From: JAKQDH01 sp029558835
Lineage (GTDB): Bacteria > Planctomycetota > Phycisphaerae > UBA1845
DNA: 64,000 nucleotides
Direction: 5' to 3'
NCBI GenBank assembly: GCA_035356615.1
Contig: DAOQSN010000031.1
Location: 1-64,000 of the forward strand
Shown here piece after piece: positions 1 through 8,288 of this stretch (position 1 is the first letter of the stretch; the number at the start of each line of letters is the position of its first letter). Below the pieces are notes generated by a model. It was not told the DNA's origin and searched no databases. It saw nothing but the letters and a program-made list of their open reading frames with translations. Both the position numbers and the translations under genes were made by a program.

Positions 1-451
1 CCCTCGGCCCCACAAAAAAACCGAAAAATCCCCACTGCTGTCTAACTTGGGCTAAGCCATTCCCGCGTGCCGGCAGACAGGCACCTTCAGTTCGAGCACG
101 CCAGCGCTTCAGCACCACCGGTCCCAACCCCGAACCTGGCCCTTCTCCGTGACTGTCGTCCGGTGTGCCGCCCATGATCCGCCTGTTCACTTGCCCCGCC
201 TGAGGGACATGCACACATCGCTTAATCAACGCGGTCTCGCACACCTGCCGTTGACTTCGTTTGCTTGCCTCTCTACCCTCCCGCGTGGGAGCTGCGTTCG
301 GGCAGTGGAGAGCATGGCAGAGGCTTCTGCCGTTCCGCGCGCCGGCCGGGGGGCACACTCGGGCCACGTGTCGGACACGTGGGCTTGTCTTGCCCGGGAA
401 CGGCCGCCTCATTGGCTCTAGGTGTTGCCCTGTTGTAAGGATGGGTTTCTA
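1..451. other. Leader region without a convincing gene
   Basis: No open frame here has protein-like composition. A 90-codon frame at 149-421 is arginine/serine/alanine rich, matches no family I know and has no ribosome site. The region presumably carries the promoter of the cysteine synthase gene. I see no clear promoter or operator. Confidence 0.5.
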
Positions 452-1402
452 ATGGGTCTTCTCTTCAATGACGTGACCGGCGCCATTGGGCGGACGCCTC
501 TGGTACGCATCAAGCGGCTCACCGACGCGCCTGCCGCCGTGTACGCGAAGCTGGAGTTCTACAACCCGCTCAACAGCGTCAAGGACCGCATCGGCGTCGC
601 CATGATCGACGCGGCCGAGCGCGACGGGCGGCTCAACCGCGACAGCACCGTCGTGGAGCCGACCTCCGGCAACACCGGCATCGCCCTGGCCTTCGTCTGC
701 GCGGCCCGAGGTTACAAGCTGACGCTCACCATGCCGGAGAGCATGTCCATCGAGCGCCGGACGGTCCTGCAAGCGCTGGGGGCGTCGATCGTCCTCACCC
801 CGGCCGCCGAAGGCATGCGCGGGGCCATCCAGGCCGCCGAGAAGCTCATCGCCGAAACGCCCAACTCCTTCATGCCTCAGCAGTTCGACAACCCCGCCAA
901 CGCGGAGATCCACCGTCGCACCACGGCTTTGGAAATCTGGAACGACACCGACGGCAAGGCCGACATCCTGGTCGCCGGCGTCGGCACCGGCGGCACCATC
1001 ACCGGCGTCGGCGAGGTCATCAAACAGCGCAAGTCAGCGTTCAAGTGCTACGCCGTCGAGCCCGAGACCTCACCCGTCATTACGCAAACGCGGGAGGGCA
1101 AGCCCCTCCAGCCGGGCAAGCACATGATCCAGGGCATCGGCGCCGGTTTCATTCCGAAGATCCTGAACCTTGACGTCATCGACGACGTCGTGCGCGTCAC
1201 CAGCGAAGACGCCTTTGCGTGGGCCCGGCGCGCCGCGCGCGAAGAGGGCATCCTGTGCGGCATCTCGTCGGGCGCGGCCCTCTGCGCCGCCGACCGCGTC
1301 GCGCGGATGCCCGCAAACCGCGGCAAGGTCATCGTAGCCATCCTGGCCAGCGCCGGAGAACGCTACCTGTCCACGCCGCTCTTCACGCCACCGCTGGCTT
1401 GA
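452..1402 (+). CDS. cysK: Cysteine synthase A (O-acetylserine sulfhydrylase)
   Basis: This PLP enzyme makes L-cysteine from O-acetylserine and sulfide in the cytoplasm. The 316-residue product has the usual length. The N-terminus carries the GRTPLVRI signature. The PLP lysine is K44 in NSVKDR, the substrate loop is PTSGNTGIAL, and the phosphate-binding glycine loop is GVGTGGTITG. I chose the ATG at 452 because AAGGA lies about 12 bases upstream and the known N-terminus begins close to it; the frame is open back to a GTG at 422. It stands alone on this strand, with repeats following it. No cysE is seen in the window. CysK versus the paralogous CysM or a cystathionine synthase cannot be fully settled, but overall motif order fits CysK best. 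Confidence 0.93.
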   Translation: MGLLFNDVTGAIGRTPLVRIKRLTDAPAAVYAKLEFYNPLNSVKDRIGVAMIDAAERDGRLNRDSTVVEPTSGNTGIALAFVCAARGYKLTLTMPESMSIERRTVLQALGASIVLTPAAEGMRGAIQAAEKLIAETPNSFMPQQFDNPANAEIHRRTTALEIWNDTDGKADILVAGVGTGGTITGVGEVIKQRKSAFKCYAVEPETSPVITQTREGKPLQPGKHMIQGIGAGFIPKILNLDVIDDVVRVTSEDAFAWARRAAREEGILCGISSGAALCAADRVARMPANRGKVIVAILASAGERYLSTPLFTPPLA

Positions 1403-1915
1403 CGACCTCCGCGTCACACGCGGAACCGACCGGCACGCCGGCCGGCAGCGTCTGTGGCTGGAACACGGCGCCCAGCAGAACCTGCGGGCAGAAGAGGGTG
1501 GCATGGCCAAGCGCAGCGCCGCCAGGCGCGCCCAACCGTGGCCCGGGTGTCTCGCCCGCCACGTGTCTAGCGTTCCTCCCCACCCTCATCCGCCGCAGGC
1601 ATAGCCAAGCGTGCCGCATGAACCCCTCTCCCGGCGGGAGAGGGGCGGGGGGAAGGCGGCGGACACGCAGTCGCTCCTGGCGTACAAGAGGGCTCGTCCG
1701 CCACGCTGAAGACGCCGAACAAGCACCCCGCCCGTGGGGTGTGTCGGTGCCCCGCGCATCCCGCCCGATACGTGTCTGACGTGGCTGCCACGCTCAATCA
1801 CCAATCGTCACTCGACAATCGCCAATGGACACGCCGCCCATTCTCCTCGGCTTTCCCCCCCGATTGACCCCGTGGCCCAACGGCGATACACTCATTCGGT
1901 AGGGGAGGGGAGGCG
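1403..1915. other. Repeat-rich intergenic region
   Basis: About 510 bases with no plausible gene. It contains a partial copy of the GGCATGGCCAAGCG repeat (about 1498-1525), a perfect 10-bp hairpin (1623-1645), and GC-rich palindromes just after cysK (about 1430-1450) that could stop transcription but have no T-run. Frames through it are shadows with random composition. Confidence 0.5.
1623..1645. repeat. CCCCTCTCCC hairpin repeat, copy 1
   Basis: Perfect inverted repeat: CCCCTCTCCC at 1623-1632, loop GGC, then GGGAGAGGGG at 1636-1645. It belongs to a family with further copies at 8849, 18982, 41787, 61229 and 61296. No T-tract follows, so a role as intrinsic terminator is unproven. Confidence 0.8.
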
Positions 1916-2959
1916 TTGCACCTCCGCTCCGGTTGTACCTGCGCAAGGCCCTATATTGTGTTCGACACTTCCACCCCATCGACCGCGTGGGTGCTGCACA
2001 TCGCCTCCGGATCGGCGGCACTGGCCGCACGCGCGGACACCCAGTTGCGCGCGCACGGTTTCGTCGTCGAGCGCTGTGGCGACGTGTACCGTGGGCTCGC
2101 CCGCCTGCATCCGCGGCACGAGCGGCGCCCCGTCGCCATCGTCGTCGGTGTGGATGGCTTGGGCGGCGCGGAGCTCGAGTTCTTCCGCATCGTCGGCCGC
2201 CTGCCGCGCACCCTGCCCGCGTTCGTCTACGCCGAAGCTGTGTCGCAGAAGAAGGTCGAACGCGCCCTCGAGCTCGGCGCGACCGCCCGCTTGTCGGATG
2301 AGGCCCTCGCCGCCTTACGTGCGGCCCTGTCGGTCCACCACGCGCCGGTCGAGGCCAGTACTGCGACCACGATGCGCGATGCCGCCGCCCCGGCCGTGGC
2401 TGCTCCTTACCCGCCGACTACAGCGCCCACCGAGCGAATCGCCAAACCGCCGCCGGCCGCGGCCTCTACCACGCCGGTCGCCCCGGTCCCTGGGGCCCCG
2501 GCACCCCCGGCCGGCGGCGAGGACGCGGAGCCGGAGCTCGAAGAGCCGGCATCCGAAGAGCCGGAACTCGAAGAGGACACTGACGAGATCACCCGCCCCG
2601 TGCGCGTCCCGTGGCTGCGTGGCTCCGAGGAGCCGGTACGTCAGCCGCCCTCGCGCGGGCGGCGCGCCGCTGCTGAGCCGAAGCGGACGCCCGGTGAGCA
2701 ACCGTCCAAAGGTTCGCCCGCCGCGAGCACCCGTGGGGCCCAGAACGCCCCCGACGAGGCACGCCGTGTCGAGCCGCCGTCCCATCCCGCTGAGGCCGTG
2801 CCGCCGCCGACCGCCGCCTCCCGTACTCAGCCCGCGGATGACGAGCGCGGCTTCGCGCCCCTGCTGACTGACGAGGAGTGGAACGCCCTGCTCAAACGCG
2901 ATGACGACATCTCCTCCATTGTTCCGCCCGACCCCGACGAAAGGTGTGAGATCCCATGA
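1916..2959 (+). CDS. Receiver-like protein with long acidic/proline-rich tail, coupled to a diguanylate cyclase
   Basis: Unknown function. Residues about 23-130 have the alternating strand/helix pattern of a CheY-like receiver (VLHIASGS, then RPVAIVVGVDGLGG, ending with ATARLSDEALAALRAAL), but a phosphoacceptor aspartate is not clear. From about residue 140 the protein is low complexity: Ala/Pro rich, then a run of PELEEP-type acidic repeats, then basic and proline-rich sequence. The C-terminal 30 residues (PLLTDEEWNALLKRDD) look like a short conserved docking motif. The start is a TTG with GGGGAGG 7 bases upstream; GTG codons at 1958 and 1991 are alternatives. Its stop overlaps the start of the GGDEF gene by four bases (ATGA), so the two products probably act together, perhaps as signalling partner or scaffold. 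This is inference. Confidence 0.65.
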   Translation: MHLRSGCTCARPYIVFDTSTPSTAWVLHIASGSAALAARADTQLRAHGFVVERCGDVYRGLARLHPRHERRPVAIVVGVDGLGGAELEFFRIVGRLPRTLPAFVYAEAVSQKKVERALELGATARLSDEALAALRAALSVHHAPVEASTATTMRDAAAPAVAAPYPPTTAPTERIAKPPPAAASTTPVAPVPGAPAPPAGGEDAEPELEEPASEEPELEEDTDEITRPVRVPWLRGSEEPVRQPPSRGRRAAAEPKRTPGEQPSKGSPAASTRGAQNAPDEARRVEPPSHPAEAVPPPTAASRTQPADDERGFAPLLTDEEWNALLKRDDDISSIVPPDPDERCEIP

Positions 2960-4275
2960 TGCTCCAGATCGAGGAGGGGTGTGATCCATTCGAGCGCGAC
3001 CGCCTCGTGGTGGTGGCCGAGCATGCCGCCGGGGCCGCCCTCGTGGACGAGTTGCGCGGGCGGCTGCCGGCGTGGGAGGTCTGTGCCTGCGACTCGTACC
3101 TGGGCGGGATCGCGGAGTTGAATCGCCGCCCGGCACGCGCGGTTGTTGCGTGCGTCGATGCCACAGTGCCCCATCCGGAGGATGCCGTGGCCGGGCTGCG
3201 CGAGGCTGCCGGACGGGACGTGCGTCTGCTCTTGTGCTGCGCTCCGGCCGCGGAGCCGCTCGCCCGCAGGCTCGTCAGTGTCGGCGCGGACGACTACCTT
3301 CTCTACCCCCTGCAACGTGACGAGCTGGCCGGGGCCCTCGGGCTGGTGCCAGGCGAGGGCACTGCGCAGCAGGTTCGCCACGAGCTTCCCGGACTCGGCG
3401 CGGAGGAGTTGGCGCGTTTCGAGGCCATGCTGGCCGCCGTGGACGGGCCGCCCCGCAAGTTGCTCGAACAGATGGCCGAACTCATCCGCCATGCCTTTGG
3501 TGCGCGGGGCGCGACGCTGGTCGTGGAAGGCACGGCCATTACCGCCGGTGACAAAGTCGCTGACCCCGTACTGCACGTCCCCGTGCGTAGCGGGCCGCGC
3601 CTGGCCGGGCAGATTACCCTGGGCGTGCCGGCGGGTGCCGCGTACGGCCCGTTGGAAGTGCGGAAACTCGAACGCTACGCGGCCGTGGTCGGGCAACTGC
3701 TCGAGACGGCCTCCCGCCAGCGCCGCTGGCGCGAGCTGGCGCTGACTGACGAGGTGAGCGGCCTGCCCAATCGTCGCTACCTGTATCGTTCCCTGGACCG
3801 CATCCTGGCGCGGGCGTCGGCCGAGCGCTTCCCCGTCACTGTGCTGATCTTCGACGTGGATGACTTCAAGACCTACAACGACCAGTTCGGGCACGAGGCC
3901 GGTGATGAGATCATCCGCCTGACCGGCGAGCTGTTCCGCCGCCAGTGTCGCACGCATGACATCGTGACGCGCTTCGGCGGCGATGAGTTCGCCGTCGTCT
4001 TCTGGGACCCGGACGGACCCCGGGTCGCGGGCTCCAAACACCCGGACTCCGCCTTGGCCGTGCTCGAGCGCTTCCAGGAGGCGCTCCGCAAGCAGCAGTT
4101 CCCCAAGCTCGGCGCCGCCGGCATCGGCCGGCTCACGGTAAGCGGCGGCCTGGCCACCTATCCCTGGGACGGCCACACGCGCGAAGAACTGCTCCACCAG
4201 GCGGACCAGGCCCTGCTGGCCGCCAAACGCGCCGGCAAGAACCGCATCCTGCTCATCGGCGAGACGACTGCGTGA
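2956..4275 (+). CDS. Diguanylate cyclase (receiver-like, GAF-like and GGDEF domains)
   Basis: The 439-residue protein should make cyclic di-GMP from two GTP. Residues about 15-125 have a receiver-like fold pattern ending in GADDYLLYPLQRDEL. A GAF-like segment follows at about 150-250. The GGDEF domain occupies about 262-435. The active-site motif is intact (GGDEF at 341-345 in RFGGDEFAVVF), as are the magnesium-binding IFDVDDFK segment and the DEVSGLPNRRYL start of the domain. An inhibitory I-site RTHD lies at 332-335, exactly five residues before GGDEF, so product inhibition is expected. The ATG overlaps the preceding stop. No EAL domain is present. The substrate signal sensed by the N-terminal domains is unknown. 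Confidence 0.92.
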   Translation: MMLQIEEGCDPFERDRLVVVAEHAAGAALVDELRGRLPAWEVCACDSYLGGIAELNRRPARAVVACVDATVPHPEDAVAGLREAAGRDVRLLLCCAPAAEPLARRLVSVGADDYLLYPLQRDELAGALGLVPGEGTAQQVRHELPGLGAEELARFEAMLAAVDGPPRKLLEQMAELIRHAFGARGATLVVEGTAITAGDKVADPVLHVPVRSGPRLAGQITLGVPAGAAYGPLEVRKLERYAAVVGQLLETASRQRRWRELALTDEVSGLPNRRYLYRSLDRILARASAERFPVTVLIFDVDDFKTYNDQFGHEAGDEIIRLTGELFRRQCRTHDIVTRFGGDEFAVVFWDPDGPRVAGSKHPDSALAVLERFQEALRKQQFPKLGAAGIGRLTVSGGLATYPWDGHTREELLHQADQALLAAKRAGKNRILLIGETTA

Positions 4276-4388
4276 GCACGGTCCAACGGAAGAGTCGGGT
4301 AGTTCGGGTCTTCACACAAGGGGGGCTCTGCGAACCACCGGCGTAAGCGAGCGGCCTTCTTGTGTTGTCTGACAGCAATGCGGCGCGC

Positions 4389-4637
4389 TCAAGCAGGCAG
4401 TTTGACGGCCGTCCGCGCGCCCGAGGACTCGTTGATGATGACCAACTCCCCCTGCGGCCCCACCGCCAACTGCTGGTTCGCATTGAGCAACTCCAGCCCG
4501 TAGATGGTCCCATCGGGGCTCAGGTCGATGTTTAGCTCGTCGCTGATGCGGAGGGTCTCCATCTCCGCGGGCTTGTCGCGCAGATGGATGTAGGCCACGT
4601 TGTAGCGCGGGTCATAGGTGAGTTTCGCTGCAATCAC
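4389..4637 (-). CDS. DUF2283 family protein
   Basis: 82 residues with the whole DUF2283 pattern: a YDPRYNVAYIHLRD strand pair, then SDELNIDLSPDGTIYGLELLNA. Proteins of this small family are commonly encoded next to DUF4258 proteins in toxin-antitoxin-like pairs. That fits here, since the start lies three bases after the stop of the DUF4258 gene. By that analogy it would be the antitoxin-like partner, but activity has not been shown for this pair. The start is taken as GTG at 4637; GGAG lies almost against it, overlapping the upstream stop, so initiation probably depends on coupling. It is last in the minus-strand series after the restriction-modification gene. Confidence 0.82.
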   Translation of the reverse strand: MIAAKLTYDPRYNVAYIHLRDKPAEMETLRISDELNIDLSPDGTIYGLELLNANQQLAVGPQGELVIINESSGARTAVKLPA

Positions 4638-4640
4638 TCC

Positions 4641-4889
4641 TCAGAAGAACCGCACGAGCACCGTGAGCACGAGCCCACCGCCTTCCGGGACGGCAATGAC
4701 CTCCACCTGTTTTGTGGAGTGGGTCTTGCCGTGCCATGTGCCATTACAGGCGAAATTCCGGCGAAGCCCAGTTTGTCCGAACTTCGCCGGGAAACGTTCG
4801 CCCGCCTGTACCGTAGCGATAACATCTTCCTCGCTGGCGCCGTGTTCCGCCAGGCGGGCCCGGGCGTGTGGGTGCAACCCGATCTTCAT
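4641..4889 (-). CDS. DUF4258 family protein (putative toxin-like partner)
   Basis: 82 residues beginning MKIGLHPHARARLAEHGASEEDV, the usual opening of the DUF4258 family, with a conserved FPAKFGQTG...HSTKQVEVIAV...LVLTVLVRFF core. The ATG at 4889 is chosen over an upstream frame opening because AGGAGG lies just before it (about 4895-4902) and the family begins there. It is followed within three bases by DUF2283. Families of this sort resemble RelE/HigB-like folds and are suspected toxins. That role is inferred from family and pairing, not from residues I can see. Confidence 0.8.
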   Translation of the reverse strand: MKIGLHPHARARLAEHGASEEDVIATVQAGERFPAKFGQTGLRRNFACNGTWHGKTHSTKQVEVIAVPEGGGLVLTVLVRFF

Positions 4890-4926
4890 CTTGCCGCCTC
4901 CTGCGCGGCTTCGCTCTCCTCGTCGC

Positions 4927-7890
4927 TCAAGGCTCAATGCAGTCCTCGGTGATCAGGTCGCTGGCGTCGCCATACGCTGAGGGGACGCCGGGGCCGGTAA
5001 CAGGTTCGCCCCGGTCGATCGCGCCGGCCGCGGCGAGGTTGAGATCGAGCAGTTGCCTGAGCATGTCCTTCTTCGGGTTGAACCCGTAGGCGTCGAGAAC
5101 TGCAGCATCGAGCGCGGCATGGGCGTCCTTGAGCAGGTTCCTGCCGGGCAGTTCGAGCGTGCGGTACAGGGCCCGTAGGCCGCCCTTCATTGTGGGCAGC
5201 ACTTTGGCTCGGATGCGCCGGACCCCACGCCCGGCGCCAGCGACCGCGCGGATCTGCTTCTTCCTGGGCGATTGCGGCCAGGGAAACGTGCTCCAGACCC
5301 TCTCCCCGAAACGATAGTCAGATTTCAGCTTTGAACATAGGCAGCGGAACCAAACCCAGTGAGCGTCTGATTGGAGCACGCCGAATGAGTAGTCGTCAGC
5401 GTATGTGAAGACCTGGAGAAGGTTGCTCGGCCGGATCATCTTATCGATGAAGACGAACACCGCGCGCTTCGTCACCAGCGAACAGGCGAGATATCGGGGA
5501 AGCTCGGCCAAGCGCGCCGTCAGCTCGGGCCGACCGAAGGACAATTGCCACCAGCGCTCGAGAAAGGCCCTGTGGTGGGATCGCTGCTTGCCAGAGGCGT
5601 CCTTGCCTTGCTCTGCCTTTCGCCTGCGGTCAGGTAACACCCTGGTCTTGACCCACTGGAAGGCCGCACTGTACCGCATGGCCTCAAGCTGATCGAGTTG
5701 ACCGAAGTCGAGCACGAATCGCTCGGGCGACGCATCGCTGGTAGACAGAAACTCACGCCCGTTCAGGTACGGGAAGATGACCTTGCGGGAACTCTCGTCG
5801 CGGGCAATCAACGTCTTCGCCTCTGCTGCGGTCAGAAGAAAGGCCCTGTGCCCGAGCATCTGACCGTTGAATGATCGCTGTGGCTCGCAGTTGCACGCGA
5901 GGGTCCGAGCCACACTGGTGTCCACGGCGTCTGACAGGGCCGAGTTAATCCTCGCACACTTGCGCACGCTTAGTTCGTAACTCTTGGCGTGGAGCGCCTT
6001 GCCGCGCTTGCCGATGGTCTCCACCTTCGGGCGGGCCGTCTCATCTTCGCCCTGCACGTTTGCCAGGGCTTCATCAACCTTGGACCACAACCGCCGCGGC
6101 GACGGGACAAGCAGGGCGGCTTCGTGCTTCTTCTGCCCGTCGGTCTTCACCCAGTTGGCGATGGAGACGTGCACGTTGGACTCGCCGCTCCACGGCATGT
6201 TCTCCACCGCTTCGACGATGATCCCCGACTTGACTATATGGTCCAGCCCGCCCACGCGGCTCTGATTGTTACGCACGTTCTGCGTGCCGACCAAGCCCGC
6301 CCGGCCTGCAAACGGGTCTTGCGGCGTGCAGACCGGCAGGTGGTTGTGGGCCCTGCGGAACCAATAGACACAGTAATCGGCCATGCCGGGAACTTCGGGA
6401 TACGCCTTCCGCACGGCGTTGACATAGTCCACACCGCGTTCGGGCTTGAGCCGCTTGGCCCCCAGGAACGGTGGGTTGCCGACGATGATGTCCGCCGCGG
6501 GCCAGTCGGCGCAGGTCCCGTCGGTGTTGATGAGTGCGTCCCTGCAAACGACGTTGGCATCCAGATTGTCCAACGGCAGCGTGCGTTCGGTCGTATGCAG
6601 CTCGTCACTGGCGAGTTTGGGAGCCAGGCTCAGCGTCACCTTGGCCAGCTCAACCGCGAAGGGGAGGATGTCTATCCCGAAGAACTGGTGAGGAGAGACG
6701 CCTCCCAGGGCCGTCTGCCCAGCAGCCTGACGCTTGGACAGCTCGTTCTCGCGTGTGAGGATCATCGCCTCCAGCCGGCGCATCTCCCGGTAGGCGATGT
6801 ACAGGAAGTTCCCGCTGCCGCAGGCCGGATCGAGAACGCGGAGGCTCTGCAGGCGGGCACGGAGGCTATTGAGTTCCTTGAGGCTGTCTGCCCGCTCGAT
6901 GGCGAGTGTGAACGGATCGACGATCGTGGGCTTGACGATCCTCATGATATCCGTGGGGCTGGTGTAGTGAGCCCCGAACGCATGGCGATCGTCCTCGTCC
7001 ATCGAGTGCTGGAAGATCGTACCGAAGATGTCCGGTGAGACGTGGGCCCAGTTGTACGTGGCCGCCTCGCGCAGCAGCGCTCCCTCGCGGGTAGGGTCGA
7101 TCTCGACCGCGGCGGATTGAGCGAAGATGCCGCCGTTGAAATAGGCCACGTCGCGGTAGCGCCCGCCGCGAGGGCCGTCGCGCTGATTCATGGCGAGGAA
7201 GAGCCCGTTCAACAGGTCGAAGGCCTTGGGTGGGTCGGTGCATTCCTGCAGCAACGCGGTGAAGAAGCTCCGGGGCAGCAGCCCGATGTCCTCGGAGAAG
7301 AAGCAGGCCAGGCACTGGAGTACGAAACGCTGGGCGACCTCCGCACCGACGGTATTCCTGACCTTGAGGTGCCTGTAGACGGCCGCGAGCTTGTCGGCTG
7401 CCTTGCGAGTGACCTCCTCCCGATCCACGCCGAAAACGGGCCGCTCGTTCGTAGGCCAGAAGAAGTTCAAGGGGCCGTAGCGGGCGGGCAGCTCCGCAAG
7501 TGCGATCGTGTCGAGCGGTTCATTGATGTTGACGTCGAAGTCGTAGACACGGAACTCGTCGAAGTTGCAGAGAACGACGTAACGGGGCCTTCCGGGGACC
7601 AGCCGCACCCAGTAGTCGAAGGCCTGGCTCAGGTGCCGAGAAAGGTCCTCGCCTCGCTTCTTCATTTCGAGCAGGAGGTGGGGCCTCCAGACGAGGTCGG
7701 CGAACGCGGTGCCCCCGCGGTCGTTCTGCACCCGCATCTCGAGCGTCGCCCCGGCCTCCTTGCAGCCGCGACGGGCGAACGCGCGGAACAGGCGGTCCAC
7801 GAAGACCTGGGCTTCGCCCTTCTCGTCCCCGCGCAGGGTGCTCGCGTAGGCGACAAACTCGGCAAGTTGTCTGGAGCGGTCGGCGTCCAT
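4927..7890 (-). CDS. MmeI-like (type IIL) fused restriction endonuclease and DNA methyltransferase
   Basis: A single 987-residue chain combining nuclease, methyltransferase and target recognition. At the N-terminus D65-x9-E75-x-K77 (ADLVWRPHLLLEMKKRG) has the PD-(D/E)XK layout and the same spacing as published for MmeI. The methyltransferase follows: motif I VLDPACGSGNFL at about residue 350 and motif IV NPPF at 472-475 (VGNPPFLGAKRLKPE), an adenine-N6 type. The C-terminal half contains the family block with SYGVLQSDAHWVWF and ERVWSTFPWP, within the likely target-recognition region. Length is close to MmeI (919). All motifs look intact, so the enzyme may be active. The start is ATG 7890; an upstream in-frame start at 7941 is possible. 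It sits 37 bases upstream of the DUF4258/DUF2283 pair on the same strand. Confidence 0.92.
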   Translation of the reverse strand: MDADRSRQLAEFVAYASTLRGDEKGEAQVFVDRLFRAFARRGCKEAGATLEMRVQNDRGGTAFADLVWRPHLLLEMKKRGEDLSRHLSQAFDYWVRLVPGRPRYVVLCNFDEFRVYDFDVNINEPLDTIALAELPARYGPLNFFWPTNERPVFGVDREEVTRKAADKLAAVYRHLKVRNTVGAEVAQRFVLQCLACFFSEDIGLLPRSFFTALLQECTDPPKAFDLLNGLFLAMNQRDGPRGGRYRDVAYFNGGIFAQSAAVEIDPTREGALLREAATYNWAHVSPDIFGTIFQHSMDEDDRHAFGAHYTSPTDIMRIVKPTIVDPFTLAIERADSLKELNSLRARLQSLRVLDPACGSGNFLYIAYREMRRLEAMILTRENELSKRQAAGQTALGGVSPHQFFGIDILPFAVELAKVTLSLAPKLASDELHTTERTLPLDNLDANVVCRDALINTDGTCADWPAADIIVGNPPFLGAKRLKPERGVDYVNAVRKAYPEVPGMADYCVYWFRRAHNHLPVCTPQDPFAGRAGLVGTQNVRNNQSRVGGLDHIVKSGIIVEAVENMPWSGESNVHVSIANWVKTDGQKKHEAALLVPSPRRLWSKVDEALANVQGEDETARPKVETIGKRGKALHAKSYELSVRKCARINSALSDAVDTSVARTLACNCEPQRSFNGQMLGHRAFLLTAAEAKTLIARDESSRKVIFPYLNGREFLSTSDASPERFVLDFGQLDQLEAMRYSAAFQWVKTRVLPDRRRKAEQGKDASGKQRSHHRAFLERWWQLSFGRPELTARLAELPRYLACSLVTKRAVFVFIDKMIRPSNLLQVFTYADDYSFGVLQSDAHWVWFRCLCSKLKSDYRFGERVWSTFPWPQSPRKKQIRAVAGAGRGVRRIRAKVLPTMKGGLRALYRTLELPGRNLLKDAHAALDAAVLDAYGFNPKKDMLRQLLDLNLAAAGAIDRGEPVTGPGVPSAYGDASDLITEDCIEP

Positions 7891-8288
7891 ACGCGGGTGA
7901 AGAGTAGCCGAAAGCCGACGCGGCGTAAATGCCACGCTCAACCGGACTCCTGCGTCAGTCGCCGGGCAACCCCACGCCGGCCGTCGGGTGCCATGCCCGC
8001 GCGCAGCGTGAGCAGGTGGGGTGGGCAGACTGCTTGCCTTTGGCTCGGCCAGGCCTTCCGGTTCCTGGGCGACCTGTCTGAACCGCGAGCGTTAGCGAGC
8101 GGCGTCGAGTGCGGCGTGCGTCACGCACACCGGACCCCGTCCCGCCCGCACGGGCATCGCGTCTGGGGCACGGGCGTCCCGCCCGTGTGACCGCCCACGC
8201 AACCGTTCACGGGCGAGACGCCCGTGCCACGATGTGTGCCGTGTTGAGGCGTCTGCCTCCCGCCGGTGTTCGTCAATGCAGGCCGCCG
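7891..8288. other. Intergenic region with dispersed repeats
   Basis: About 400 bases without a gene. It holds a copy of a GGGTGCCA...CGCGCAGCGTGAGCA repeat (about 7985-8015; a second copy lies at about 61097-61131) and the REPIN-like pair at 8167-8228. The rest is non-descript GC-rich sequence between two minus-strand genes. Confidence 0.5.
8167..8228. repeat. REPIN-like pair of inverted CACGGGCGTC palindromes
   Basis: Two ~21-base near-palindromes in opposite orientation. The left (8167-8187) contains CACGGGCGTCCCGCCCGTG and the right (8208-8228) is its reverse complement with one mismatch. They are separated by 20 bases. Each half can fold alone, and the two together can form a longer cruciform. 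This layout is typical of REP doublets mobilised in trans by RAYT transposases; the RAYT in this window carries different ends, so the partner is unknown. Confidence 0.75.

Noticed and set aside
149..421. 90-codon frame upstream of cysK
   Set aside because: Composition is random for GC-rich DNA, with no family resemblance and no ribosome site.
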